64,000 nt of DNA from Streptococcus sp. LQJ-218 (GTDB taxonomy: Bacteria > Bacillota > Bacilli > Lactobacillales > Streptococcaceae): NCBI RefSeq assembly GCF_003428885.1, contig NZ_QQRU01000003.1, positions 1 to 64,000 of the forward strand, in the 5' to 3' direction. Under the pieces are notes generated by a model. That model was not told the DNA's origin and did no database searches. It saw nothing but the letters and a program-made list of their open reading frames with translations. Positions 1-11,829 of the stretch are shown piece after piece. The stretch's first letter is position 1. Each line of letters opens with the position of its first letter. The position numbers were made by a program, and so were the translations under genes.

Positions 1-147
1 TTAACCAATTGGAACAAGCCATTGTAGACTATATTGATTACTACAACAATAAGCGAATTAAGGTAAAACTAAAAGGACTCAGTCCTGTGCAATACAGAAC
101 TAAATCCTTTGAATAAATTAATTGTCTAACTTTTGGGGGTCAGTACA
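1..147 (+). mobile_element. Right end of an IS3-family insertion sequence (partial)
   Basis: The window opens inside the 3' part of a transposase (3-116). This is followed by a sequence at 123-147 (starting TGTCTAACTTTTGGGGG and ending CAGTACA) that resembles the terminal inverted repeat of IS3-family, IS150-group elements. The left part of the element lies outside the window, so neither its completeness nor a target duplication can be judged. The right end abuts the last codons of the DUF1275 gene on the other strand. Family assignment rests on the transposase tail and the repeat type. Confidence 0.75.
3..116 (+). CDS. IS3-family transposase OrfB, C-terminal 37 residues (truncated by window edge)
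   Basis: The open frame enters from the left edge and ends at TAA 114-116. The residues include YIDYYNNKRI followed by LKGLSPVQYR, the typical end of the rve (DDE) integrase domain of IS3/IS150-group transposases. The catalytic DDE residues lie outside the window, so activity cannot be assessed. Confidence 0.8.
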   Translation, partial: NQLEQAIVDYIDYYNNKRIKVKLKGLSPVQYRTKSFE

Positions 148-795
148 AAGTATGCTAAGGTAAAAAATGCTCATCATAATAGGAACACCAAGAATAGTCT
201 TTTCATGATAAAAAATCGTCAAATAGGCTGAAAAGACAACGCCAAGGACAAAACTACTAAGCAGGCTTACAAAGATAATCCCTTCACGTAAAAAAGGAGT
301 GTGCTTAGTCCGGAAATAATCTCCAAAAGCCAGCATGGTCCGTTTGATATTCCCTGTCATAAATGCATTATTGTAGGCAATACCCGACACTTCTCCAAAA
401 GCGGTTGTCACTAGTCCCATACAGAAAGCCAAGGGTGGTACTAGATAGATATTATCTACAGTTTTCGGCATAAATCCAATAACTATTGATAGGATTGCCA
501 AAGGAATCAGTGACAAAATCGGTTTTTTCACAATTCTCAATTTTTCCTTATAAACAGTTAATAAAAAGACCCCCATCATAAAAGCTAGCAAGGTCATTAC
601 TTTCGCACTAGCATCTGACACATTGTGTTGAATCAGACCTACTGAAAGAAAGACGACATTCCCAGTTTGTCCAGCTACAAGAGTATTCCCTCGCACAATA
701 AACGTATAGGCATCTACATAACCTGCACAAAAAGTCAAAAAAAGCGCTAGCCTCTTAGACTGACGTGATATTTTTCTGATAGGTAATAACCTCAT
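118..795 (-). CDS. DUF1275 (YoaK-type) membrane protein with IS-derived C-terminus
   Basis: A six-segment integral membrane protein of the DUF1275/YoaK family; function is not established. Family signs are the N-terminal TFCAGYVDAYTF and GQTGNVV motifs and a later NAFMTGNIKR. The start at 795 is chosen because GGGAGG lies just before it; an in-frame ATG at 807 overlaps that ribosome site. A possible promoter with extended -10 TGGTACAAT sits near 827. The last nine residues (CTDPQKLDN) and the stop are encoded by the inserted IS end, so the natural C-terminus has been replaced. At about 225 residues the length is normal, so the protein may still work. Confidence 0.85.
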   Translation of the reverse strand: MRLLPIRKISRQSKRLALFLTFCAGYVDAYTFIVRGNTLVAGQTGNVVFLSVGLIQHNVSDASAKVMTLLAFMMGVFLLTVYKEKLRIVKKPILSLIPLAILSIVIGFMPKTVDNIYLVPPLAFCMGLVTTAFGEVSGIAYNNAFMTGNIKRTMLAFGDYFRTKHTPFLREGIIFVSLLSSFVLGVVFSAYLTIFYHEKTILGVPIMMSIFYLSILCTDPQKLDN

Positions 796-884
796 TTTCC
801 CTCCCATTTCATTTACTCATCTCATTATTGTACCACTTTCATTGGAAAAGACCTAGTAGCTTATTTGAAATTTTTTACCCTCTG

Positions 885-914
885 TTGGATAGTCCCGTCT
901 ATCTATGTTATAAT
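885..914 (+). promoter_or_regulatory. Sigma-A promoter with extended -10 for the oxidoreductase-helicase pair
   Basis: The -35 box is TTGGAT (885-890), followed by an 18-bp spacer and TATAAT (909-914) preceded by TG. The start codon follows 34 nt later, behind a GGAAAAGGAG ribosome site. Confidence 0.7.
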
Positions 915-948
915 GAAAGAAGGATTTGAAATCGGAAAAGGAGTAACT

Positions 949-1926
949 ATGCTTAAATTAGGTGTCATCGGAACAGGGGCTATCAGCCACCACTTCATAG
1001 AAGCAGCTCATTCCAGTGAAGAATACAAGCTGGTCGCAGTCTATTCTAGAAAACTAGAAACTGCGGCAACCTTTGCTTCTCGCTATCAGAATATCCAACT
1101 CTTTGATCAAGCAGAGGACTTCTTCAAGAGCTCCTTTGATGTGGTCTACATTGCCAGTCCAAACTCCTTGCATTTTGCTCAGGCAAAAGCTGCCTTGTCT
1201 GCAGGTAAACACGTCATTCTTGAAAAGCCAGCTGTCACTCAGCCACAAGAATGGCTAGATTTAGTTCAAACAGCTAAGAAAAATCACTGTTTTATCTTCG
1301 AAGCAGCTCGCAATTACCACGAGGAAGCTTTTACTACTATCAAAAACTTTTTAGCAGACAAACAAATTTTGGGAGCAGATTTCAACTATGCCAAGTATTC
1401 TTCCAAGATGCCTGACTTGTTGGCGGGACAGACTCCTAATGTCTTTTCAGACCGTTTTGCTGGCGGAGCACTTATGGACTTGGGGATTTATCCTCTCTAC
1501 GCTGCCGTTCGTCTTTTTGGAAAAGCTCAAGACGCGGCCTACCTGGCTCAACAGCTTGACAATAGCATTGACCTAAATGGAGATGGAATCCTCTTCTACC
1601 CTGACTTTCAAGTTCATATCAAGGCTGGAAAAAACATCACTTCCAACCTTCCTTGCGAGATTTATACGACAGATGGAACTTTGACGCTCAACACAATTGA
1701 GCATGTTCGCTCGGCTATTTTTACCGACCACCAAGGAAATCAAGTCCAGCTCCCTATCCAACAGGCTCCTCATACGATGACTGAGGAAGTTGCTGCATTT
1801 GCACACATGATCCAGCAACCAGATCTGAATCTCTACCAAACTTGGCTGGAAGATGCAAGTTCAGTTCATGAGCTACTATATACCATGCGCCAGACTGCTG
1901 GCATTAGATTTGAGGCAGAAAAATGA
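949..1926 (+). CDS. Gfo/Idh/MocA-family NAD(P)-dependent oxidoreductase
   Basis: A cytoplasmic dehydrogenase of the glucose-fructose oxidoreductase/inositol dehydrogenase family; the substrate cannot be read from sequence. The N-terminal Rossmann fold has GTGAIS at residues 8-13 and the family EKP motif at 92-94, followed by a C-terminal alpha/beta domain. The frame is open upstream to 865, but the start at 949 is preferred because it follows GGAAAAGGAG and begins directly at the Rossmann strand (325 residues). It ends in a 4-bp ATGA overlap with the helicase gene, indicating translational coupling. Confidence 0.88.
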   Translation: MLKLGVIGTGAISHHFIEAAHSSEEYKLVAVYSRKLETAATFASRYQNIQLFDQAEDFFKSSFDVVYIASPNSLHFAQAKAALSAGKHVILEKPAVTQPQEWLDLVQTAKKNHCFIFEAARNYHEEAFTTIKNFLADKQILGADFNYAKYSSKMPDLLAGQTPNVFSDRFAGGALMDLGIYPLYAAVRLFGKAQDAAYLAQQLDNSIDLNGDGILFYPDFQVHIKAGKNITSNLPCEIYTTDGTLTLNTIEHVRSAIFTDHQGNQVQLPIQQAPHTMTEEVAAFAHMIQQPDLNLYQTWLEDASSVHELLYTMRQTAGIRFEAEK

Positions 1927-3005
1927 AAACAAAACTACCGACTGAATGGCAAGAACTGAGTGATCAACTCGGTTTCCAAGAATTTACCCCCATTCAAACT
2001 CAACTATTTGAACCACTTCTTGCTGGAGAAAACCTCCTAGGAGTGAGCCCAACAGGAACTGGTAAGACCCTAGCTTACCTTCTACCAAGTCTTCTCAGAC
2101 TACAAAAGAAAAAAGCCCAACAACTCTTGATCCTAGCACCAAATACAGAACTTGCTGGACAGATTTTTGAAGTGTGTAAAACATGGGCTGACGCTATCGG
2201 CTTGACTGCCCAACTCTTCTTATCAGGTTCGAGTCAGAAACGCCAGATTGAACGCCTAAAAAAAGGACCAGAAATTCTGATTGGAACTCCTGGCCGTATC
2301 TTTGAACTAATTAAATTGAAAAAAATCAAGATGATGAATGTGGAAACCATCATCCTAGATGAATTCGACCAATTGCTAGATGATTCTCAGATTCACTTTG
2401 TTGAGAAAATCACTCACTACGCACCGCGTGACCACCAACTCGTCTACATGAGTGCGACGACCAAGTTTGACCAAAAGAAGATTGCGCCTAACACACGTAC
2501 CATTAATCTCTCTGACCAAAAATTGGACAACATCCAACATTTCTATATGCAGGTAGATCACCGTCATCGTGTTGATATGCTACGAAAACTGGCTCATGTT
2601 GAGGATTTCCGCGGTTTGGTCTTCTTTAACAGCCTGTCAGACCTTGGAAGTGCAGAAGAAAAATTACAGTATCGGGATATCTTGGCTGTTTCTTTAGCTA
2701 GTGATGTTAATGTTAAATTTAGAAAAATCATCTTAGAAAAGTTTAAAGACAAGCAGCTAACCCTACTTCTTGCAACAGACCTTCTGGCTCGTGGGATTGA
2801 TATCGATAGCCTAGAATGCGTCATAAACTTTGATATCCCAAGAGATATCGAAGCCTACACTCATCGTGCTGGCCGTACTGGTCGTATGGGTAAGGAAGGT
2901 TATGTTATTACTTTCATCACTCATCCAGAAGAAATCAAAAAACTTAAAAAGTTTACAAGTGTGCGAGAAATTGTTCTAAAAAATCAAGAACTCTATATCA
3001 AATAA
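1923..3005 (+). CDS. DEAD-box-family ATP-dependent RNA helicase (DEFD variant)
   Basis: A small SF2 RNA helicase of 360 residues, probably acting in RNA or ribosome remodelling. Visible motifs in order are the Q motif (F18 to Q25), Walker A SPTGTGKT (42-49), motif Ia PNTELA, motif Ib TPGR, motif II DEFD (about 146-149) in place of DEAD, motif III SAT, motif V RGIDID and motif VI HRAGRTGR. There is no basic C-terminal extension, unlike the cold-shock helicases CshA and DeaD. It is coupled to the upstream oxidoreductase and followed by a good terminator. Confidence 0.9.
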   Translation: MKTKLPTEWQELSDQLGFQEFTPIQTQLFEPLLAGENLLGVSPTGTGKTLAYLLPSLLRLQKKKAQQLLILAPNTELAGQIFEVCKTWADAIGLTAQLFLSGSSQKRQIERLKKGPEILIGTPGRIFELIKLKKIKMMNVETIILDEFDQLLDDSQIHFVEKITHYAPRDHQLVYMSATTKFDQKKIAPNTRTINLSDQKLDNIQHFYMQVDHRHRVDMLRKLAHVEDFRGLVFFNSLSDLGSAEEKLQYRDILAVSLASDVNVKFRKIILEKFKDKQLTLLLATDLLARGIDIDSLECVINFDIPRDIEAYTHRAGRTGRMGKEGYVITFITHPEEIKKLKKFTSVREIVLKNQELYIK

Positions 3006-3015
3006 AGTCCCCTTT

Positions 3016-3048
3016 ACTCTATGCACATCGAGTGTATAGAGCTTTTTT
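3016..3048 (+). terminator. Intrinsic terminator of the helicase operon
   Basis: Arms CTCTATGCAC (3017-3026) and GTGTATAGAG (3032-3041), with one G-U pair and a 5-nt loop, are followed by a T run. Confidence 0.85.
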
Positions 3049-3068
3049 GTGTACAATTCTCCAATTTT

Positions 3069-3264
3069 ATACTCAATGAAAATCAAAGAGAAAACTAGGA
3101 AGCTAGCCGTAGGTTTCTCAAAGCACTGCTTTGAGGTTGTAGATAAGACTGACGAAGTCAGCTCAAAACACTGTTTTGAAGCTATGGATAGAACTGACGG
3201 AGTCAGTAACCCTATCTACGGCAAGGTAACGCTGATGTGGGTTGAAGAGATTTTCGAAGAGTAT
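3069..3264. repeat. BOX element (boxA, about two boxB-like units, boxC)
   Basis: It starts ATACTCAATGAAAATCAAAG and ends GATTTTCGAAGAGTAT, the boxA and boxC ends of the dispersed BOX repeats of pneumococcus and close relatives. Two boxB-like units of about 45 bp (each holding a copy of ACTGACGAAGTCAG or ACTGACGGAGTCAG) lie between. It sits between the helicase and tuf terminators. An open frame through it (3049-3267) is not a gene. Confidence 0.9.
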
Positions 3265-3277
3265 TAGTTCAATATCC

Positions 3278-3310
3278 AAAAAAAGAACCTTGCATAGCAA
3301 GATTCTTTTA
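3278..3310 (-). terminator. Terminator of tuf
   Basis: Arms GAACCTTGC (3285-3293) and GCAAGATTC form a hairpin with one G-U pair on the minus strand, followed by a T run. Confidence 0.8.
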
Positions 3311-3352
3311 GTGTCTGACTTAAATAATTGTTCTTCTGGGAACTAAATCGAA

Positions 3353-4549
<1,197 letters not shown>

Positions 4550-4620
4550 TTGAGTAAAAGCCTCCAATAAAATATATTTTATAGATAGACAGTAGGCAAT
4601 ACAGTCTAACTTTCCTTACT

Positions 4621-4648
4621 ATTTTATCAAATTTCAGCTAAATTGCAA
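4621..4648 (-). promoter_or_regulatory. tuf promoter
   Basis: On the minus strand, -35 TTGCAA (4648-4643), a 16-bp spacer and -10 TAAAAT (4626-4621), about 70 nt before the start. Confidence 0.55.
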
Positions 4649-4734
4649 GTGTTTTACAAAGTTTTTGTGAATTATTCTTAATCTGCTAATCTAAACGACT
4701 CTTCTACTCCTATCACTTGACTAAAGAAAAAGAA

Positions 4735-4756
4735 AAATCAGGAATTTCCTGACTTT
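4735..4756 (-). terminator. Terminator after the AI-2E-family gene
   Basis: The self-complementary TCAGGAATTTCCTGA (4738-4752) abuts the stop codon and is followed on the minus strand by a T-rich stretch. Confidence 0.6.
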
Positions 4757-5865
4757 TACTTAGCTAATTCTCTTTCTCGTTCTTTCATTATTTTATGATT
4801 TTCATACAAACGTGATAAAAATTTAGAAATTTCTTTTAAGATAGAATAAGTTGGTACTGCGACAATCATACCAATGACACCATAGATATTACTTGATAAC
4901 AAAAGTAATACTAAAATCGTAATTGGATGAACCTTCATCACTCCACCAACGATTCGAGGGTATAGGATGTTCCCATCTACTTGTTGAATAATTAGCATGT
5001 AAATAACTGCAATCAGCATTCTATGGGGGTCAGTAAAGACATTGGCGATAATCATCGGAATCAAACCAATACTTGGGCCTACATAAGGAATGAGATTGGC
5101 TAATCCTGAAAAGATAGCAAAGACCAAAGCGTATTTCAAACCGATTACACTATATCCGATAAAGGCCAAACAACCAATAATAATCGCATCAATTGCGACA
5201 CCACTAATATATCGAGAGATTGTAGCATTCAAATTTTTTAAAAGACCTGTAATATGCAACTTATCTTGCTTTAAAACAGTACGTTCAAGCATCGGCAAGA
5301 ATTTGTGACCATCTAACAAAAAATAAATTAAAAACACAGGGGTCATGATAATAATCAAAACAGTACTAAAGAGTGCAGATAAGACACTTCCGACACTATT
5401 CGTTACACTATTGAGGATATTCTGTAGAATATCTACATAGGAGAGATTTAATTCTTGAATAGTCGCTTGAATATCTAAATTTTGAAAGGCTGGATAAGTA
5501 GATAAATCCACAATCAAATCTTGCAAACGACTATAAATTGTCTGACTTGTTGCTATCAAACTGGTCAACTGATTAATCAAAATCGGTAAAAGATAGACTA
5601 CCCCAATAACTAGCATCCCGACAAAGACGCACAAGGTTAGTAGAATACCAATGATACGGTTAATTTTGAAATACTTTTGTAAAAAATTTACAATTGGATT
5701 GGTCAAATAATATAAAAAACCACCTAAAAGAAAGGGAATCATTATAGTGTTTGCAACACTTACAAAAGGTGTAATAATCGCTCCCATCTCTCTCCATAAA
5801 TAAAAGATAATGGTTAATAATAAAATCTCACTGGTCCAAAAAAATAATTTATTCTTACGAAACAT
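4756..5865 (-). CDS. AI-2E-family (UPF0118) membrane permease
   Basis: A polytopic membrane protein of 369 residues in the AI-2 exporter/PerM family; members include exporters and cation antiporters, and the substrate here is unknown. Hydrophobic segments cluster near 10-90, 150-180 and 215-340, with a central soluble stretch at about 95-145. The conserved PYVGP motif is at about residue 265. GGAGG precedes the start. Its 5' end faces dacA, so the two are divergently transcribed across about 100 bp. Confidence 0.85.
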   Translation of the reverse strand: MFRKNKLFFWTSEILLLTIIFYLWREMGAIITPFVSVANTIMIPFLLGGFLYYLTNPIVNFLQKYFKINRIIGILLTLCVFVGMLVIGVVYLLPILINQLTSLIATSQTIYSRLQDLIVDLSTYPAFQNLDIQATIQELNLSYVDILQNILNSVTNSVGSVLSALFSTVLIIIMTPVFLIYFLLDGHKFLPMLERTVLKQDKLHITGLLKNLNATISRYISGVAIDAIIIGCLAFIGYSVIGLKYALVFAIFSGLANLIPYVGPSIGLIPMIIANVFTDPHRMLIAVIYMLIIQQVDGNILYPRIVGGVMKVHPITILVLLLLSSNIYGVIGMIVAVPTYSILKEISKFLSRLYENHKIMKERERELAK

Positions 5866-5949
5866 GAGGTACCTCCATTCATCTATTTTACCACACTTTC
5901 AAAAAAGCTTCTTTCTTATATCATGAAACTGGGAATATTTTTTTCTTTA

Positions 5950-5958
5950 TGATAGAAT
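5950..5958 (+). promoter_or_regulatory. Extended -10 promoter of dacA, predicting a near-leaderless mRNA
   Basis: TGATAGAAT ends at 5958 and the ATG is at 5968. A start about 7 nt past the -10 box leaves a leader of roughly 3 nt, and no Shine-Dalgarno sequence is visible. No good -35 box is seen. Confidence 0.55.
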
Positions 5959-5967
5959 AAACTTACT

Positions 5968-7209
5968 ATGAAAAAAATAATTTTAACTCTTTTAAGCCTT
6001 TCCGTTATTGGCTCAGCATCTACTGTTGCTGCTCAAGATTTTAATATTACTGCTAAACATGCAATTGCTGTTGAGGCAAATACTGGTAAAATTCTCTATG
6101 AGAAAGATGCAACCCAACCTGTTGAAATCGCGTCAATCACAAAATTGATTACGGTCTATCTTGTCTATGAAGCTTTGGAAAACGGAAGTATTACCCTATC
6201 CACTCCGGTAGATATCTCTGATTATCCATACAAATTAACGACAAATTCTGAAGCGAGTAACGTTCCTATGGAGGCTCGTAATTATACAGTCGAAGAGTTG
6301 CTTGAGGCAACCCTGGTATCTAGCGCCAACAGTGCGGCTATTGCACTAGCTGAGAAAATTGCAGGCTCAGAAAAAGACTTTGTAGACATGATGCGAGCAA
6401 AACTCTTGGAATGGGGAATTCAGGATGCTACTGTTGTCAATACGACAGGTCTGAACAATGAGACTCTTGGGGATAACATTTACCCGGGCTCAAAAAAAGA
6501 TGATGAAAACAAGCTCAGTGCTTATGATGTTGCTATTGTTGCTCGCAACCTCATCAAAAAATACCCACAAGTCTTAGAAATCACGAAAAAACCATCTTCT
6601 ACTTTTGCGGGAATGACAATCACTTCTACCAACTATATGTTAGAAGGCATGCCTGCTTATCGTGGTGGTTTTGATGGACTTAAGACAGGAACAACAGACA
6701 AAGCTGGAGAATCTTTTGTTGGTACTACTGTTGAAAAAGGGATGAGGGTTATTACAGTTGTTTTGAATGCAGATCATCAAGACAATAATCCTTACGCTCG
6801 CTTCACAGCTACGTCTTCACTAATGGATTATATCTCTTCTACATTCACACTTCGTAAAATCGTTCAGAAAGGCGATGCCTATCAAGATAGTAAAGCCCCT
6901 GTACAAGATGGAAAAGAAGATATGGTCACTGCCGTTGCCAAAGATGATATCAGTCTAATTGAACGTGTTGGAGGACAATCGTCCCAAACTATTCAATTCA
7001 CACCTGATTCTAAGGCAATTCCAGCACCACTTGAAGCCGGAACTGTGGTTGGACATTTGACTTATGAAGACAATGATTTGATTGGTCAAGGTTACATCAC
7101 TACAGAACGTCCTAGTTTTGAAATGGTAGCAGAAAAGAACGTTGAAAAAGCCTTCTTCTTAAAAGTTTGGTGGAATCAGTTTATCCGCTTCATCAACGAA
7201 AAATTATAA
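5968..7209 (+). CDS. dacA: D-alanyl-D-alanine carboxypeptidase, PBP3
   Basis: A low-molecular-weight penicillin-binding protein that trims the terminal D-Ala of peptidoglycan stem peptides and so limits cross-linking at the cell surface. A signal peptide (about 1-22, ending TVAA) is followed by the peptidase S11 domain with SITK (catalytic Ser56), the SAN triad, and KTGTT. A C-terminal beta domain follows, then an amphipathic end (about 390-413) that anchors it to the membrane. At 413 residues it matches pneumococcal PBP3. No ribosome-binding site is visible and the promoter lies almost at the start codon. Confidence 0.97.
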   Translation: MKKIILTLLSLSVIGSASTVAAQDFNITAKHAIAVEANTGKILYEKDATQPVEIASITKLITVYLVYEALENGSITLSTPVDISDYPYKLTTNSEASNVPMEARNYTVEELLEATLVSSANSAAIALAEKIAGSEKDFVDMMRAKLLEWGIQDATVVNTTGLNNETLGDNIYPGSKKDDENKLSAYDVAIVARNLIKKYPQVLEITKKPSSTFAGMTITSTNYMLEGMPAYRGGFDGLKTGTTDKAGESFVGTTVEKGMRVITVVLNADHQDNNPYARFTATSSLMDYISSTFTLRKIVQKGDAYQDSKAPVQDGKEDMVTAVAKDDISLIERVGGQSSQTIQFTPDSKAIPAPLEAGTVVGHLTYEDNDLIGQGYITTERPSFEMVAEKNVEKAFFLKVWWNQFIRFINEKL

Positions 7210-7242
7210 AAAAATCGCGATCTTAAACCGCGATTTTTTTTA
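7209..7242 (+). terminator. Terminator of dacA
   Basis: AAAATCGCG and CGCGATTTT form a stem with a 9-nt loop, followed by a T run, directly after the stop codon. Confidence 0.85.
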
Positions 7243-7281
7243 CAAGTTCATCTTCAAAGTCCTTGATTTTGAAGAAATCTA

Positions 7282-7394
7282 ATACTCAATGGAAATCAAA
7301 GAACAAACTAGGAAGCTAGCCGTAGGTTGCTCAAAGCACCGCTTTGAGGTTGCAGATAAAGCTGACGTGGTTTGAAGAGATTTTCAAAGAGTTT
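7282..7394. repeat. Short BOX element (boxA joined to boxC)
   Basis: It starts ATACTCAATGGAAATCAAAG and ends GATTTTCAAAGAGTTT. The middle boxB part and some of boxC are missing compared with the other two copies. It lies between dacA and the end of sufB. Confidence 0.85.
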
Positions 7395-7405
7395 AAAATC
7401 AAATT

Positions 7406-8818
7406 TTACCCGACTGATCCTTCCATCTCGTAGCTAATCAAGCGGTTCAGCTCAACAGCGTATTCCATTGGAAGTTCTTTGGTGAAGGGCTCCACAAATC
7501 CCATGACGATCATTTCAGTTGCTTCAGTCTCTGACAAACCACGGCTCATGAGGTAATAGAGTTGTTCTTCTGAAATCTTAGAAACCTTGGCTTCGTGTTC
7601 CAAAGCGACTTGTGAGTTATGAATTTCATTAAACGGAATAGTATCTGATGCTGACAAATCATCCATGATAATGGTATCACACTCGATGTGAGAAACAGAT
7701 TTCTTAGAGTTTTTATTAAAGGTTACTTGTCCACGGTAGTCAACCTTACCACCGCCCTTAGCGATAGATTTAGAGACGATAGACGAGCTTGTATGTGGGG
7801 CGTTGTGGATCATCTTAGCACCAGTGTCCTGATGCTGTCCAGCATTGGCAAAGGCGATAGAAAGCATGGTACCACGCGCCCCTTCTCCATCTAAGTATAC
7901 AGATGGATATTTCATAGTCGTTTTGGCACCCAAGTTCCCATCAATCCACTCAACAGTGGCATCCTTTTGAGCCTTGGCACGTTTTGTAACCAAGTTATAG
8001 ACGTTATCTGACCAGTTTTGGATAGTCGTATAACGCATATAAGCTCCATCCAAAGCAAAGATTTCTACAATGGCGGCGTGCAAGCTGTTACTTGAATAAG
8101 TTGGCGCTGTACATCCTTCTACGTAGTGAACACTTGCTCCCTCATCAACGATGATCAAAGTACGTTCAAACTGTCCAGTATTTTCGTTATTGATACGGAA
8201 GTAGGTTTGAAGCGGAATATCTACCTTAACACCTTTTGGTACATAGATAAAGGTTCCACCAGACCATACTGCTGAGTTAAGGGCAGCCAACTTGTTATCC
8301 GTCGGCGGTACCAACTTAGCGAAGTATTGTTTAAACAAGTCTGGGTATTCCTTGAGGGCAGAATCCGTATCTGTAAAGATGATACCTAACTTCTCAAATT
8401 CTTCCTTCATGTTGTGGTAAACCACTTCTGACTCATACTGGGCAGAAGCTCCAGCTAGATAAGCACGTTCAGCTTCTGGAATCCCAATACGTTCAAAGGT
8501 TTCTTTGATTTTCTCAGGAACATCATCCCAAGAACGGGCTGGTTTATCAGATGGTTTTTGGTAGTAGATCAAGTCATCAAAGTCAATCTCTGACAAGTCT
8601 GCTCCCCAGGTTTGCATGGGCATTTTTTTGAAGGTTTCATAAGACTTCAAACGGAATTCTAGCATCCACTCTGGTTCTCCCTTGGCAGCTGATAGTTCAC
8701 GAATGACATCTTCATTCAATCCTTTTCCTGTCGATAGGACAGGCTCTACATCATCATGGAAACCAAATTTATATTCACCAAGGTCAATTGGTTTTGGTTC
8801 TACTCTTTCTTCAGCCAT
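7406..8818 (-). CDS. sufB: Fe-S cluster assembly scaffold SufB
   Basis: The scaffold subunit of the SUF iron-sulfur assembly machine, working with SufC and SufD in the cytoplasm. Residues 120-460 form the SufBD beta-helix core; the family stretch [13 protein letters not shown] and the C-terminal [10 protein letters not shown] region are clear. The start at 8818 ([10 protein letters not shown]) follows AAAGGATATT and gives 470 residues; an in-frame start 15 codons upstream lacks a ribosome site. Last gene of the operon. Confidence 0.96.
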   Translation of the reverse strand: MAEERVEPKPIDLGEYKFGFHDDVEPVLSTGKGLNEDVIRELSAAKGEPEWMLEFRLKSYETFKKMPMQTWGADLSEIDFDDLIYYQKPSDKPARSWDDVPEKIKETFERIGIPEAERAYLAGASAQYESEVVYHNMKEEFEKLGIIFTDTDSALKEYPDLFKQYFAKLVPPTDNKLAALNSAVWSGGTFIYVPKGVKVDIPLQTYFRINNENTGQFERTLIIVDEGASVHYVEGCTAPTYSSNSLHAAIVEIFALDGAYMRYTTIQNWSDNVYNLVTKRAKAQKDATVEWIDGNLGAKTTMKYPSVYLDGEGARGTMLSIAFANAGQHQDTGAKMIHNAPHTSSSIVSKSIAKGGGKVDYRGQVTFNKNSKKSVSHIECDTIIMDDLSASDTIPFNEIHNSQVALEHEAKVSKISEEQLYYLMSRGLSETEATEMIVMGFVEPFTKELPMEYAVELNRLISYEMEGSVG

Positions 8819-8875
8819 AATATCCTTTCTTTCATTCTTCATTTCTACTAATTCATAAGACAAAAGAAACTTGTC

Positions 8876-10532
<1,657 letters not shown>

Positions 10533-10539
10533 CTACCCC

Positions 10540-11802
10540 TTAGCGTTTTGACAATTTTTCTTCGATCGTCGCAATCATTTCATCACGAACTTCCTTGACT
10601 GGAATCTCAACGATAACGGAGCCAAGGAAACCGCGAACAACCAAGCGTTCTGCAGTTGCCTTATCCAAACCACGGCTCATGAGATAGTACATGTCTTCTG
10701 GGTCTACTTGACCGATAGAAGCTGCGTGTCCTGCAGTAACATCATTTTCATCAATCAAAAGAATTGGATTGGCGTCTGAACGTGCTTGGTCTGAAAGCAT
10801 GAGAACACGACTTTCTTGTTGGGCATCTGCTCCCTTGGCACCCTTGATAATGTGGCCAATACCATTGAAGGTTAATGTTGCTTTTTCAAGGATAACCCCA
10901 TGCTGAAGGATATTTCCGATTGAGTTGCAACCATAGTTAGTCACTCGAGTATCAATCCCTTGCACCTGACGGCCACTTGAAAGAGCTACGACTTTAAGGT
11001 CGGCATGGCTACCGTTACCAATCAAGTCGCTATCAAAATCCGCAACGACATTTCCTTCGTTCATAACACCGATTGCCCAGTCAATACTTGCATCGTTGCC
11101 TAATTTACCACGACGGCTAATGTAAGCAGTGACATTTTCACCTAGACGGTCGATCGCCGCAAACTTGACTTGAGCTCCAGAACGAGCGATAACTTCTACA
11201 GTGATATTAGCTGTTGCCTTTGCACTTCCTTCACCGCGTGACTCTAAACGCTCCAGATAACTAATCTTAGAATTTTTACCAGCGATAATCATAATGTGCT
11301 TGTTAAACGGCACATCGCTATCGCTGTCTTGGTAGAAAATTCCTTCGATTGGTTCTGTAATCTCAACATTATCAGGAATATAGAGAACAGCACCACTGTT
11401 AAAGTAAGCTGTGTGGTAGGCTGCCAACTTGTCATCGTCATACTTAACAGATGACATGAAGAATTCTTCAATCAGCTCTGGAATTTCTTCTAAAGCTGAA
11501 TGGAAGTCTGTGAAGACAACACCCTGTTCAGCCAATTCAACTGGTGTTTGTGCAAAAACAGTTTGCGTTCCTACTTGCACCAACTTCAAGTGATTATCTA
11601 GAGCTGTGAAATCTGGAACATTTGCTGATGGCTCACTTTCTGTAATCGTTCCATCCCCTAGATTCCAACGGTGGAATTTGACACGCTCAATAACTGGTAA
11701 TTCTAATCTCTCAATCTTATCAAAAGCTTTTTGACGGAGGTCTGCCAACCAGCTTGGTTCAGCGTGCATTTCTGAAAAAAGTTTAATAGTTTCTTTAGTC
11801 AT
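10540..11802 (-). CDS. sufD: Fe-S cluster assembly protein SufD
   Basis: The SufB paralogue that completes the SufBC2D complex. It has 420 residues with the C-terminal SufBD core; conserved GHAASIGQVDPEDMYYLMSR is visible near 360-380. The ribosome site AGGAG lies a few bases before the start. It follows sufC by 27 bp. Confidence 0.95.
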   Translation of the reverse strand: MTKETIKLFSEMHAEPSWLADLRQKAFDKIERLELPVIERVKFHRWNLGDGTITESEPSANVPDFTALDNHLKLVQVGTQTVFAQTPVELAEQGVVFTDFHSALEEIPELIEEFFMSSVKYDDDKLAAYHTAYFNSGAVLYIPDNVEITEPIEGIFYQDSDSDVPFNKHIMIIAGKNSKISYLERLESRGEGSAKATANITVEVIARSGAQVKFAAIDRLGENVTAYISRRGKLGNDASIDWAIGVMNEGNVVADFDSDLIGNGSHADLKVVALSSGRQVQGIDTRVTNYGCNSIGNILQHGVILEKATLTFNGIGHIIKGAKGADAQQESRVLMLSDQARSDANPILLIDENDVTAGHAASIGQVDPEDMYYLMSRGLDKATAERLVVRGFLGSVIVEIPVKEVRDEMIATIEEKLSKR

Positions 11803-11829
11803 TTACTTCTCCTAAAAGATACGAGGGAA

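Noticed and set aside
3049-3267. A 72-codon open frame after the helicase terminator
   Set aside because: It runs through a BOX repeat; the residues are repeats of the element and there is no ribosome site.
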